64,000 nt of DNA from Ramlibacter pallidus (GTDB lineage: Bacteria; Pseudomonadota; Gammaproteobacteria; Burkholderiales; Burkholderiaceae_C). The position numbers and the translations under genes are program-made. The stretch spans positions 682,001-746,000 of the forward strand of contig NZ_JADDIV010000004.1 of assembly GCF_015070875.1 (NCBI RefSeq), in the 5' to 3' direction. Positions 45,471 to 57,135 of this stretch are shown piece by piece; the stretch's first letter is position 1; every line of letters begins with the position of its first letter. The notes below the pieces were generated by a model that was not told the origin of the DNA, ran no database searches, and saw only the letters and a list, made by a program, of their open reading frames with translations.

Positions 45471-47558
45471 ATGGCGATGATCGACGACCTGTTGGCCCTG
45501 CGGCCTCCCGCCGGGGCTTCGCCCCGTGCGCCCGGGGAACTCGCCGAGGGCTTCGTCGACGCGCACCGGCAGAAGATCTTCCTGGGGCTTTCGCTTGCCG
45601 GCACGCTGCTGCTCGGCCCGTTCGCGATCAACAACTTCTTCCAGGACCGGCTGGTCCTGGGGCTTGCCACCAGCGGCTTCGTGGTGTGCCTGCTGGCGAA
45701 CGCGCTGGCCATCCTGCGCGGCCGCCGGGCGCCGGTGCCCGCCACGCTGATCTTCGTGGTCTCCGTGATCGGGCTGGCCACGGCCATGTACAACAACGGG
45801 CTGATCGGCATCCTGTGGGTGTATCCCGGCATCCTGCTGTTCCACTTCATGCTGCCGCGCCGGCGGGCCAACCTGTTCAACGTGACGCTGGTGGCGATGG
45901 CCATCCCCATGGCCTGGATGCACCTGACGCCGCAGCTCACGATGCGGGTGGGAGTGACGCTCATCCTGCTGCTGATCTTCAGCAACATCTTCTCGTACAT
46001 CGCCGACGCGCAGCAGGCCAAGGAGGCGGAGCAACGGGACAAGCTCGATGCGCTGGTGCGCCAGCTGGAGGCGCAGAACAACGCGCTGCGCGAGGCGTTC
46101 CGCCTGCGCGAGGAGGTCGAGCGCATCGCCCGGCACGACCTGAAGACCCCGCTGGCCAGCATCGCCTCCGTGCCGCGCCTGCTGCGCGAGAGGCACAGTC
46201 CCGACGCGCAGGAGGCCGAGCTGCTGGGGATGGTCGAGCGCGCTGCGTTGCGCGTCCTGAGCATGGTCAACCTGTCGCTGGACCTGTACCGCATGGAGGA
46301 GGGCACTTACCGGCTGCGGGCGCAGGCGGTCGACCTGGCCGGACTGGTGCAGACCGTCAGCCGCGAGCTGCAGGCCCACACGCGCTCCAAGAACCTGCGC
46401 CTGGTGCTCGACCTGCCCGCGGAGCCGCTGTACGCGCAAGGCGAGGAACTGCTTTGCTATTCCACGCTGGCCAACGTGCTGAAGAACGCGCTGGAGGCCT
46501 CGCCGGAAGGCGCGGAGGTGCGCGTGACCCTGCGCCGCTACCGCGAGCATGGCGAGGACGCCGTGGTGCTGGAGATCCACAACCGCGGGGAGGTGCCCGC
46601 GGAGATCCGCGAGTCCTTCTTCGCCAAGTACAACACCTTCGGCAAGCCGGGCGGCACCGGCCTGGGCGCCTATTCGGCGCGCCTCATGGCGCGGGTGCAG
46701 CGCGGGGACCTGAGCATGAAGTCCGGCCCCGACGGGACGACGCTCACGCTGGGCCTGCCGCGCTGGCGGGGGCCGGCCCCGGTGCGCTCCGTCGCCGGCA
46801 CCCTGCCGCCGCAGGCGGGTGCGCAGGTGCGCACCCTGCCGCCCCTGTCCGTGCTGGTGGTGGACGACGACGAGTACAACATCGTGGTGCTGAAGAACCT
46901 CTTGCCGAGCCCGCCCCTGAACGTGCGCACGGCGGTCAACGGGCGCGCGGCGCTCGAGCAGGTGCGCGAGGTGCGGCCGGACGTGATCTTCATGGACGTC
47001 GAGATGCCCGTGATGGGGGGCATCGAGGCCGTGCGGCAGCTGCGCGAACTGCAGCGCGAACGCGGCGAGCGCCCCAGCATCGTGGCCGCCTTTTCCGCGA
47101 ACGACGACGAGACGACGCGGCGGCGCTGCCTGGAAGCGGGATTCGACCTCTACCTCGCCAAGCCCGCTTCGCGCGAGGAGGTGTTCGCCGTCCTCCTGGG
47201 CCACGACCCGGCGGACGCACCGTCGTCGGACCACGCGCCGCTGCAACCCGACGACAGGCGCGTCCGCATCGAGCCGTGGATGGTGCCGCTGCTGCCGCAG
47301 TTCCTGGCTTCGCGGCTGGAACTCACGCACCAGCTGGCCGCGGCGGTGGAGGGCCAGGACCGCGAGCGCCTGCGCGTGCTCGCGCACAAGCTGGCCGGCA
47401 GCCTGGCGATGTACAACTTCTGGGAGGCCAGCGGGGCCAGCCGGGCCCTGGAGCAGGCGGCGGCCTCCGAGGCGTTCGACGCGCTGCGGGCGCGCTGCGA
47501 AGGGTTGGCGCGGATGCTGGCCGAGTCGGAGACGGTCGTGAGGGAGGTCGCGGCCTAA
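45471..47558 (+). CDS. hybrid sensor histidine kinase with receiver and Hpt domains
   Basis: 695 residues. About six N-terminal membrane helices (residues 35-175) with no periplasmic sensor domain, a coiled coil (about 178-215), HisKA with the H-box ARHDLKTPLAS, an HATPase with N-box NVLKNALEA and GGTGLGAYSARLM, a receiver (LPPLSVLVVDDDEYNIVVL, phosphoacceptor Asp in DVIFMDVEMPVMGG) and a C-terminal Hpt (LRVLAHKLAGSLAMYNFW). A complete phosphorelay except for an output regulator, which is not adjacent. The 3' end is 9 bases from the GntR gene. Confidence 0.9.
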   Translation: MAMIDDLLALRPPAGASPRAPGELAEGFVDAHRQKIFLGLSLAGTLLLGPFAINNFFQDRLVLGLATSGFVVCLLANALAILRGRRAPVPATLIFVVSVIGLATAMYNNGLIGILWVYPGILLFHFMLPRRRANLFNVTLVAMAIPMAWMHLTPQLTMRVGVTLILLLIFSNIFSYIADAQQAKEAEQRDKLDALVRQLEAQNNALREAFRLREEVERIARHDLKTPLASIASVPRLLRERHSPDAQEAELLGMVERAALRVLSMVNLSLDLYRMEEGTYRLRAQAVDLAGLVQTVSRELQAHTRSKNLRLVLDLPAEPLYAQGEELLCYSTLANVLKNALEASPEGAEVRVTLRRYREHGEDAVVLEIHNRGEVPAEIRESFFAKYNTFGKPGGTGLGAYSARLMARVQRGDLSMKSGPDGTTLTLGLPRWRGPAPVRSVAGTLPPQAGAQVRTLPPLSVLVVDDDEYNIVVLKNLLPSPPLNVRTAVNGRAALEQVREVRPDVIFMDVEMPVMGGIEAVRQLRELQRERGERPSIVAAFSANDDETTRRRCLEAGFDLYLAKPASREEVFAVLLGHDPADAPSSDHAPLQPDDRRVRIEPWMVPLLPQFLASRLELTHQLAAAVEGQDRERLRVLAHKLAGSLAMYNFWEASGASRALEQAAASEAFDALRARCEGLARMLAESETVVREVAA

Positions 47559-47567
47559 GGCCTGCGG

Positions 47568-48203
47568 CTACGCCGCCGCTTCCAGCCCGTTGCGGAAGTG
47601 GTCGAGCATGCGCAGCCGCGCCGCTTCCGGGTCGCGCCGCGCCAGCGACTCCATGACGCCGGCGTGTTCGGCCAGCGACTCCTGGATGCGCCCGGACTTC
47701 AGCAGCGAGTGGTGGCGGTTCAGCTTCATGACCTTGCGCAGGTCGGCGACCATCTGGTTGCGCCAGCGGTTGCCGGCGATCTCCAGCAGCCGCATGTGGA
47801 AGCGCTCGTTGACGGCGAAGAAGCGCTCGCGGTCCTTGACGGCTGCCTCCAGTTCGCGGTGCAGCTTCTGCAATTCCTTCAGCTGCGCCTCGGTGGCGTG
47901 GCCGGCGACGGCGGCGGCCGCATCGCTCTCCAGCAGCGCGAGCAGGTGATAGACCTCTGCGAGGTCCTGCTCGGAAACTTCCGTGACGTAGGCGCCGCGG
48001 CGCACCTTCATCGTCACCAGGCCTTCGGCGGCCAGCACCTTCAGGGCCTCGCGCAAGGGCGTGCGGCTGATGCCGTATTCCTGCGCCAGCTTGACCTCGT
48101 CGATCCAGCTGCCCGGTTCCAGTTCGCGCCGGAAGATGCGCTGGCGCAGCAGCTCCGCCACCTCTTCGTAGAGGGCGCGGGGCGCGAGGGACGGGGCGGA
48201 CAT
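47568..48203 (-). CDS. GntR-family regulator, FCD subfamily
   Basis: 211 residues. N-terminal winged helix (LYEEVAELLRQRIFRRELEP, EYGISRTPLREALKVLAAEG) and all-helical FCD ligand domain with the metal-binding Asp and His residues (LALLESDAAAAVA, FHMRLLEIAGN, LAEHAGVMESLA). ATG 48203 (MSAPSLAPRALYEE) is preferred to 48239. Divergent from the methylmalonyl-CoA mutase gene; probably its regulator. Confidence 0.88.
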   Translation of the reverse strand: MSAPSLAPRALYEEVAELLRQRIFRRELEPGSWIDEVKLAQEYGISRTPLREALKVLAAEGLVTMKVRRGAYVTEVSEQDLAEVYHLLALLESDAAAAVAGHATEAQLKELQKLHRELEAAVKDRERFFAVNERFHMRLLEIAGNRWRNQMVADLRKVMKLNRHHSLLKSGRIQESLAEHAGVMESLARRDPEAARLRMLDHFRNGLEAAA

Positions 48204-48227
48204 GCGGCGGATTCTAGGGCCATCCGC

Positions 48228-48250
48228 ATTCTTTATCAATAATTATGAAT
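48228..48250. promoter_or_regulatory. putative GntR operator in the divergent mutase promoter
   Basis: ATTCTTTAT (48228-48236) and ATTATGAAT (48242-48250) are imperfect inverted repeats (7 of 9) with a 5-base spacer, the only AT-rich patch between the GntR and mutase genes. A possible forward promoter, TTTATC (48232-48237) with TAAGAT (48255-48260), spacing 17, overlaps it. Confidence 0.5.
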
Positions 48251-48305
48251 CAGGTAAGATGGCGCCGCCCGCGGGTGGACCCGCCGGCTGCCCCGAGGAA
48301 ACGCC

Positions 48306-50465
48306 ATGCCCGCCCAGCCCGTATACCCCACCGCCTCGCTCGAGGACTGGAAGAAAGCCGCCGCGAAGTCCGCCCCGGGCGGCAACGTCGAGGCGCTGAA
48401 CTGGGTGACGCCGGACGGCATCACCGTCAAGCCGCTTTACACCGGCGCCGATCTCCAGGGCTTGCCGCACGCCGACACGCTCCCCGGCTTCGCGCCCTAC
48501 CTGCGCGGGCCGCAAGCCACCATGTACGCGGCGCGTCCCTGGACGATCCGCCAGTACGCCGGCTTCTCCACCGCGGAGGAGTCCAACGCTTTCTACCGCA
48601 AGGGCCTCGCGGGCGGCGGCCAGGGCGTGAGCGTCGCCTTCGACCTGGCCACCCACCGCGGCTACGACAGCGACCATCCGCGCGTGGTCGGCGACGTCGG
48701 CAAGGCGGGCGTGGCGATCGACTCCGTCGAGGACATGAAAATCCTGTTCGACGGCATCCCGCTCGACAAGGTGTCGGTGTCGATGACCATGAACGGCGCC
48801 GTGCTGCCGGTGCTGGCCGGCTACGTCGTGGCGGCCGAGGAGCAGGGCGTGTCGCAGGACCAGCTGTCCGGGACCATCCAGAACGACATCCTCAAGGAGT
48901 TCATGGTCCGCAACACGTACATCTATCCGCCCGAGCCCTCGATGCGGATCGTGGGCGACATCATCGAGTACACGGCGCGCCACATGCCGAAGTTCAACTC
49001 GATCTCGATCTCCGGCTACCACATGCAGGAGGCGGGCGCGAACCAGGCGCTGGAGCTGGCCTTCACGCTGGCCGACGGCAAGGAATACGTGAAGACGGCC
49101 ATGGCAAAGGGCCTGGACGTCGACGACTTCGCCGGCCGGCTGTCCTTCTTCTGGGCGATCGGGATGAACTTCTACCTCGAGATCGCCAAGATGCGCGCCG
49201 CGCGGCTGCTCTGGTGGCGCATCATGCAGGGCTTCGGCGCCAAGAACCCCAAGAGCCTGATGCTGCGCACGCACTGCCAGACCTCAGGCTGGTCGCTCAC
49301 CGAGCAGGACCCCTACAACAACATCGTGCGCACCACGATCGAGGCGATGGCGGCGGTGTTCGGCGGCACGCAGTCGCTGCACACCAACAGTTTCGACGAG
49401 GCCATCGCGCTGCCGACGGAGTTCTCCTCGCGCATCGCCCGCAACACGCAGCTGATCATCCAGGAAGAGACCCACATCACGAACGTGATCGACCCCTGGG
49501 CCGGCAGCTACATGATGGAGAAGCTCACCCAGGACATGGCCGACGCCGCCTGGGCGATCATCGAGGAAGTCGAGGCCATGGGCGGCATGACGCGTGCCGT
49601 GGACTCGGGCTGGGCCAAGCTGAAGATCGAGGCCGCCGCCGCCGAGAAGCAGGCGCGCATCGACGCGGGGCGCGACGTGATCGTCGGCGTCAACAAGTAC
49701 AAGCTGGGCAAGGAGGATCCGCTCGAGATCCTCGAGGTGGACAACCTGCGCGTGCGCGAACAGCAGGTCACGCGCCTGCAGAAGATCCGTGCCGCGCGCG
49801 ACGGCCAGGCGGTGCAGTCGGCGCTGGAAGCGCTGACGGCCGCGGCCCGCAGCGGCCAGGGCAACCTGCTGGACCTGGGCATCCGTGCCATGCGGCTGCG
49901 GGCGACCGTGGGCGAGGTGAGCGATGCGCTGGAGAAGGTGTTCGGGCGCCACCGCGCCGATACGCAGAAGGTGACCGGTGTGTATGCAGCTGCCTACGAC
50001 TCGGCCGAGGGCTGGGACAAGTTGAAGACGGAGATCGCGGCCTTCGCCGAGGAGCAGGGCCGCCGGCCGCGCGTGATGATCGCCAAGCTGGGGCAGGACG
50101 GCCACGACCGCGGCGCCAAGGTCGTGGCCACGGCCTACGCCGACCTCGGTTTCGACGTCGACATGGGCCCGCTGTTCCAGACGCCCGAGGAATGCGCGCG
50201 CCAGGCCATCGAGAACGACGTGCACGCGGTCGGCATCAGCACGCTCGCCGCCGGCCACAAGACGCTGGTGCCGGCGATCATCGCGGAGCTGGAGAAGCAG
50301 GGTGCCAACGACATCATCGTGTTCGTCGGCGGCGTCATCCCGCAGCAGGACTACGAGTTCCTCTACAACTCGGGCGTCAAGGGCATCTACGGCCCGGGCA
50401 CGCCGATCCCGGCCAGCGCCAAGGACGTGCTGGAACAGATCCGGCAAGCCGTCGCGCGTGCGTGA
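48306..50465 (+). CDS. scpA: methylmalonyl-CoA mutase
   Basis: 719-residue single-chain, homodimer-type mutase (like E. coli Sbm/ScpA). The catalytic TIM barrel holds [40 protein letters not shown] and [19 protein letters not shown]; the C-terminal B12 domain has D598-x-H600-x-x-G603 ([12 protein letters not shown]), whose His ligates cobalt. GAGGAA ends 5 bases upstream of ATG 48306. Interconverts succinyl-CoA and methylmalonyl-CoA; paired with meaB. Confidence 0.95.
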   Translation: MPAQPVYPTASLEDWKKAAAKSAPGGNVEALNWVTPDGITVKPLYTGADLQGLPHADTLPGFAPYLRGPQATMYAARPWTIRQYAGFSTAEESNAFYRKGLAGGGQGVSVAFDLATHRGYDSDHPRVVGDVGKAGVAIDSVEDMKILFDGIPLDKVSVSMTMNGAVLPVLAGYVVAAEEQGVSQDQLSGTIQNDILKEFMVRNTYIYPPEPSMRIVGDIIEYTARHMPKFNSISISGYHMQEAGANQALELAFTLADGKEYVKTAMAKGLDVDDFAGRLSFFWAIGMNFYLEIAKMRAARLLWWRIMQGFGAKNPKSLMLRTHCQTSGWSLTEQDPYNNIVRTTIEAMAAVFGGTQSLHTNSFDEAIALPTEFSSRIARNTQLIIQEETHITNVIDPWAGSYMMEKLTQDMADAAWAIIEEVEAMGGMTRAVDSGWAKLKIEAAAAEKQARIDAGRDVIVGVNKYKLGKEDPLEILEVDNLRVREQQVTRLQKIRAARDGQAVQSALEALTAAARSGQGNLLDLGIRAMRLRATVGEVSDALEKVFGRHRADTQKVTGVYAAAYDSAEGWDKLKTEIAAFAEEQGRRPRVMIAKLGQDGHDRGAKVVATAYADLGFDVDMGPLFQTPEECARQAIENDVHAVGISTLAAGHKTLVPAIIAELEKQGANDIIVFVGGVIPQQDYEFLYNSGVKGIYGPGTPIPASAKDVLEQIRQAVARA

Positions 50466-50495
50466 TGCCGAGAAATTGGAATCTGACCCCGGTTT

Positions 50496-50532
50496 TTCTC
50501 CCTCTCCCTCTGGGAGAGGGCAGGGGTGAGGG
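50496..50532 (+). repeat. REP-like palindromic element between scpA and meaB
   Basis: CCCTCTCCC (50500-50508) and GGGAGAGGG (50512-50520) form a perfect 9-bp stem, followed by CAGGGGTGAGGG. This C/G-rich element is a widespread proteobacterial intergenic repeat from memory. It ends 9 bases before the meaB GTG, so it supplies the meaB leader. Confidence 0.6.
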
Positions 50533-50541
50533 CAGGCGGCG

Positions 50542-51549
50542 GTGAATCTCTCCCAGGCCATCGTTGCGGGCGATGAAACCGCCCAACGCCGCGCCATCGC
50601 CAAGGGCATCACGCTGCTGGAATCGACGCGCGCGGACCACCGCGCGCAGGCCGACGCCCTGCTCACCGAACTGCTGCCGCACGCCGGCCGGTCGTTCCGC
50701 CTGGGCATCTCGGGCGTGCCCGGCGTGGGCAAGAGCACCTTCATCGAGGCGCTGGGCCTCTTCCTGATCGCGCAGGGGCACCGCGTGGCGGTGCTGGCGA
50801 TCGATCCCTCGTCGTCGGTATCCGGCGGGTCGATCCTCGGCGACAAGACGCGGATGGAGCACCTGTCGGTCCACCCGCAGGCCTATATCCGGCCCAGCCC
50901 GGCGAGCGGCACGCTGGGGGGCGTCGCAGCGAAGACGCGCGAGGCGATGCTGGTGTGCGAGGCGGCGGGCTACGACATCGTGATCGTGGAGACGGTGGGC
51001 GTCGGCCAGAGCGAGACCGCGGTCGCCGGCATGACGGACATGTTCGTGCTGCTGCAGCTGCCCAACGCCGGCGACGACCTGCAGGCGATCAAGAAGGGCG
51101 TGATGGAGCTGGCCGACCTGGTCGTCATCAACAAGGCGGACATCGACCCGGATGCGGCCATGCGGGCGCAGGCGCAGATCACCAGTGCCATGCGCATCCT
51201 GGGCCAGCACGGTCGCGCCGAGCATGCGCACCACGACGAGACGCTGTGGCATGCACAGGTGCTCCAGCTGAGCGCGCTGAAGGCCGAAGGGCTGGACCGC
51301 TTCTGGGCCGCGGTCAGCCGCTTTCGTCATCTCCAGGAAGCCGGCGGCCGGATCGCAGCGCGCCGGCGCCAGCAGTCCCTGGCATGGATGTGGGAGCGCA
51401 TCGAAAGCGGGCTGAAGCAGGCGTTCCGGCAGCACCCGCAGGTGCAGGCCCTGCTGCCGCAGCTCACGCGCGAAGTGGAGAAGGGCGGCATCGCTGCCTC
51501 GACCGCCGCCCGCCAGTTGCTGGCGGCCATGCTGGAGCCGCGGCCATGA
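50542..51549 (+). CDS. meaB: methylmalonyl-CoA mutase GTPase chaperone MeaB
   Basis: 335 residues, GTG start. G3E GTPase that loads and protects the mutase B12 cofactor (ArgK/YgfD/MeaB). Walker A GVPGVGKS at residues 58-65, switch region [29 protein letters not shown], and base-recognition NKAD. The next gene overlaps the stop (ATGA). No clear Shine-Dalgarno apart from the repeat's own GGTGAGGG. Confidence 0.94.
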   Translation: MNLSQAIVAGDETAQRRAIAKGITLLESTRADHRAQADALLTELLPHAGRSFRLGISGVPGVGKSTFIEALGLFLIAQGHRVAVLAIDPSSSVSGGSILGDKTRMEHLSVHPQAYIRPSPASGTLGGVAAKTREAMLVCEAAGYDIVIVETVGVGQSETAVAGMTDMFVLLQLPNAGDDLQAIKKGVMELADLVVINKADIDPDAAMRAQAQITSAMRILGQHGRAEHAHHDETLWHAQVLQLSALKAEGLDRFWAAVSRFRHLQEAGGRIAARRRQQSLAWMWERIESGLKQAFRQHPQVQALLPQLTREVEKGGIAASTAARQLLAAMLEPRP

Positions 51550-52322
51550 ACCCGCAGGACGTGGAGCGGATCCGCGCCTCCGGCGGCTGGAAGCGCTTCC
51601 GCACGGAGGCGATGGAAACCTCGGAAGGCCCCGTGGTCGTGAAGGGGCAGCGCCGGCCGCGCACCGTGGTCGCGGCCTGGTTGCTGAACCTGGTGGCCCG
51701 CCTGGCGCGCTCTCCCGAAATGCGGCCGATCCCGGCGCCGGGCGGCGCGCAGGGCCAGGCCATCGAACTGCGGCGGCTGCAGGAACTCGCGGCTGCCGGC
51801 GTGCAGGTGCCGCGGGTGCTGCATGCCGACGCGGGCTTCTTCGTCATGGAACGCCTGCCGGGCCAGAGCCTCGGGGAGCGGCTGGCCGCCCAACCTGCCG
51901 ACGCGCGTGCGCTGTGGGAGCAGGGGCTGCGGTTCCTGCGCGACGTGCATGCCCGCGGCCAGTACCTGAGCCAGGCCAGCGCCCGCAACCTGATCGTCAC
52001 GCCCGAGGGCATCGCGGCCATCGATTTCGAGGACGACCCGCGCGAGGTGCTGCCGCTGGCCGCCGCGCAGGTGCGGGACTGGCTCCTCTACCTGCAATCG
52101 ACGGTGTGGCTGCTGCCCGGCTCCGTCGACGAACTGCTGCCGCTGTGGGCCAGGCTCGCCCCCGCCGGGGCGGATGCGGCGGCGATGCTGGAGTCGGTGG
52201 AACGCATGGCATGGATGCGGCACCTGCCGCGCAAGCGCAAGCCCTGGGGCCGCGACATCGTCAGCGCGCAGGCGGCCGCGGCGCTGCTGCACGCCTGGGC
52301 GCGGCGCTGGCAGGGCCTTTGA
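51546..52322 (+). CDS. kinase-fold protein, possible pseudokinase
   Basis: 258 residues, start inside the meaB stop. It has features of the Bud32/lipopolysaccharide-kinase group: [12 protein letters not shown] (possible ATP lysine), [16 protein letters not shown] (hinge-like), and [21 protein letters not shown] in the catalytic-loop and metal-site place. The loop keeps Asn and the Asp of DFE but lacks the usual HxD; aligned on Asn, Gln occupies the catalytic Asp position. Whether it phosphorylates anything is doubtful. It sits between meaB and pccB; function unknown. Confidence 0.65.
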   Translation: MNPQDVERIRASGGWKRFRTEAMETSEGPVVVKGQRRPRTVVAAWLLNLVARLARSPEMRPIPAPGGAQGQAIELRRLQELAAAGVQVPRVLHADAGFFVMERLPGQSLGERLAAQPADARALWEQGLRFLRDVHARGQYLSQASARNLIVTPEGIAAIDFEDDPREVLPLAAAQVRDWLLYLQSTVWLLPGSVDELLPLWARLAPAGADAAAMLESVERMAWMRHLPRKRKPWGRDIVSAQAAAALLHAWARRWQGL

Positions 52323-52341
52323 GATTCAAGGAGAAGAAAGC

Positions 52342-53874
<1,533 letters not shown>

Positions 53875-53886
53875 GAAGGAAGCCCC

Positions 53887-54507
53887 ATGGCCCTCACCCT
53901 CCATTACCACCCTTACTCCCGCGCGGCCGGCACGCTCTGGGCGCTGGAAGAAGCCGGCGTGCCCTATGAACTGCAGGTGGTCGACCTCCTGAAGGGGGCG
54001 CAGAAGCATCCCGACTACCTCGCGATCAACCCCATGGGCAAGATGCCGACGCTGGTCGACGACGGTGTCGTCGTGACCGAAGCCGCCGCGATCGCGCTGT
54101 ACCTCGCCGACCGCTACGCCCCCGGACGGCTGGCGCCGGCACTGGACGACCCGCGGCGCGGCAGCTACTTGCGCTGGTCCTTCTTCACGCCGGGCGTCAT
54201 CGAGCCCGCCGTGATGGCCAAGGCCTCGGGCTGGGAAGTGAAGGAGGTCTCGGCCGGCTGGGGCAGCTACGCCGCGATGATCGCGGCGGCCGAGAGCGCC
54301 ATCGCCAAGGGGCCGTTCCTGCTCGGCGAGGAGTTCTCGATGGCGGACGTCGTCTTCGGCGGCATGCTGCGCTTCCTGATCGGCTTCCAGCAGATCGAGC
54401 CGCGTCCGCTGTTCACCGCCTATACCGAGCGGCTGGACCGCCGTCCCGCCTTCCAGCGCGCCGAGGCGCGCAACCAGGCGATGCGCAAGGAGCTGGGTCT
54501 CCAGTGA
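53887..54507 (+). CDS. glutathione S-transferase family protein
   Basis: 206 residues. Thioredoxin-like N-terminal domain (LHYHPYSRAAGTLWALEEAG, NPMGKMPTLVDDGVVVTEAA) and an all-helical C-terminal domain ending in ARNQAMRKELGLQ. Substrate unknown. It is inserted between the two carboxylase subunit genes on the same strand, with a four-base GTGA possibility at its stop, so it is probably cotranscribed. Confidence 0.85.
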   Translation: MALTLHYHPYSRAAGTLWALEEAGVPYELQVVDLLKGAQKHPDYLAINPMGKMPTLVDDGVVVTEAAAIALYLADRYAPGRLAPALDDPRRGSYLRWSFFTPGVIEPAVMAKASGWEVKEVSAGWGSYAAMIAAAESAIAKGPFLLGEEFSMADVVFGGMLRFLIGFQQIEPRPLFTAYTERLDRRPAFQRAEARNQAMRKELGLQ

Positions 54508-54512
54508 CGCCA

Positions 54513-56560
54513 ATGTCCATGTTCACCAAGATCCTGATCGCCAACCGGGGTGAGATCGCGTGCCGCGTGATCGCCACGGCGAAGAAGATGGGCATTGCCA
54601 CCGTCGCCGTCTACTCCGACGCCGACCGCGATGCCCGCCACGTGCAGCTGGCCGACGAGGCCGTGCACATCGGCCCCGCGCCTTCGCGCGAGAGCTACCT
54701 GCAGGCCGACCGCATCATCGCGGCCTGCAAGCAGACCGGCGCGCAGGCGATCCATCCCGGTTACGGGTTCCTCTCGGAGAACGAGGCGTTCGCCAGGCGC
54801 GTCGAGGAAGAGGGGCTCGTCTTCATCGGCCCCAAGCACCATTCGATCGCGGCGATGGGCGACAAGATCGCGTCCAAGAAGCTGGCGAAGGAAGCCCGCG
54901 TCAACACCATTCCCGGCTGGAACGACGCCATCGATTCGGCGGAGCGCGCCGTGGAGATCTCCAAGGACATCGGCTACCCCGTCATGATCAAGGCGTCGGC
55001 CGGCGGCGGTGGCAAGGGCCTGCGCGTGGCCTACGACGACAAGGAAGCGTTCGAGGGCTTCAGCTCGTGCCGCAACGAGGCGCGCAACAGCTTCGGCGAT
55101 GACCGCGTCTTCATCGAGAAGTTCGTCGAGGAGCCGCGCCACATCGAGATCCAGGTGCTGGGCGACGCGCACGGCAACGTGGTCTACCTCAACGAACGCG
55201 AGTGCTCCATCCAGCGCCGGCACCAAAAGGTGATCGAGGAAGCGCCGTCGCCCTTCATCAGCGACGCCACGCGCAAAGCCATGGGCGAACAGGCGGTGGC
55301 GCTGGCGAAGGCCGTGCAGTACCAGAGTGCCGGCACGGTGGAGTTCGTGGTCGGCAAGGACCAGTCGTTCTATTTCCTGGAGATGAACACCCGCCTGCAG
55401 GTGGAGCACCCGGTCACCGAGTGCATCACCGGCCTGGACCTGGTGGAACTGATGATCCGCGTGGCCGCCGGCGAGAAGCTGCCGTTCACGCAGGCCGAGG
55501 TGAAGCGCGAGGGTTGGGCGATCGAGTGCCGGATCAACGCGGAGGACCCGTTCCGCAGTTTCCTGCCGTCCACCGGACGGCTGGTGCGCTTCCAGCCGCC
55601 GAAGGCCAGCATGTGGGCGTCGGACACGGAACACCTGCACGGCGTGCGGGTCGACACCGGCGTGGGCGAGGGCGGCGAGATCCCCATGTACTACGACTCG
55701 ATGATCGCCAAGCTGATCGTGCACGGCAGCGACCGCCGCGACGCGATCGCGAAGATGCGCGAGGCGCTCGACGGCTTCGTGATCCGGGGCATCTCCAGCA
55801 ACGTGCCGTTCCAGGCCGCGTTGCTGGCGCACCCGAAGTTCGTGGCCGGCGACTTCAACACCGGCTTCATCGCGGAGCACTATGCCGGCGGCTTCCGGGC
55901 CGAGGACGTGCCGCATGACGATCCCGATTTCCTGGTGGCGCTCGCGGCCTGGGCCAACCGGCGCGCCCTCAAGCGCTCGGCGGGCATCAGCGGACAGCTG
56001 CGCGGCCACGAGTTCAAGGTCGGCGAGGACTTCGTGGTGGTGAAGCTGGATGCCGCCGGCCGGCACCAGTACCAACCCGCCACCGTGCGCGACACCGAGC
56101 CGGGCACCAGCGTGGTGGAAACCAACGGCCGCCGCTACACGCTCGCCAGCTCCTGGCACCTGGGCGGCGCCCGCATCCGCGGCACCGTCGACGGCCGGGC
56201 CTTCATGGCGCAGGTGGAGCGCGGCGTGGGCAAGAACCCGCTGGCGCTGCGCATCGCGCACCAGGGCACGCGGCTGGACGCGATGGTGCTCACCCCGCGC
56301 TCGGCCGAGCTCCATGCGCTGATGCCCTTCAAGGCGCCGCCGGACCTGAGCCGCTTCCTGCTGTCGCCGATGCCGGGCCTGCTGGTCGACGTCGCGGTGC
56401 AGCCGGGCCAGCGCGTGCAGGCCGGCGAGCGCATCGCCGTGATCGAGGCGATGAAGATGGAGAACGTGCTGTTCGCGGCGGCGGACGGCGTGGTCGGCAA
56501 GGTGCTGGCGGCCAGGGGCGAATCGCTCGCGGTGGACCAGCCGATCGTGGAGTTCGAGAA

Positions 56561-56564
<4 letters not shown>
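54513..56564 (+). CDS. pccA: propionyl-CoA carboxylase alpha subunit (biotin carboxylase-BCCP)
   Basis: About 683 residues. Biotin carboxylase domain ([51 protein letters not shown]), a middle linker/BT domain, and a C-terminal biotinyl domain with the attachment lysine K648 in EAMKMEN. ATG 54513 is chosen; GTG 54504 would overlap the GST stop by four bases and ATG 54519 would give the usual [11 protein letters not shown], so the first residues are uncertain. The stop overlaps the VOC gene. Confidence 0.92.
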
Positions 56565-57052
<488 letters not shown>

Positions 57053-57135
57053 CGGCTGGGCGCCACAGGCGGCCCGCGTCAGGGCCGATCCCCTTCCGTG
57101 GCCGAGGCGGCGCGGGGGACAATGCCAGCCCAGCC

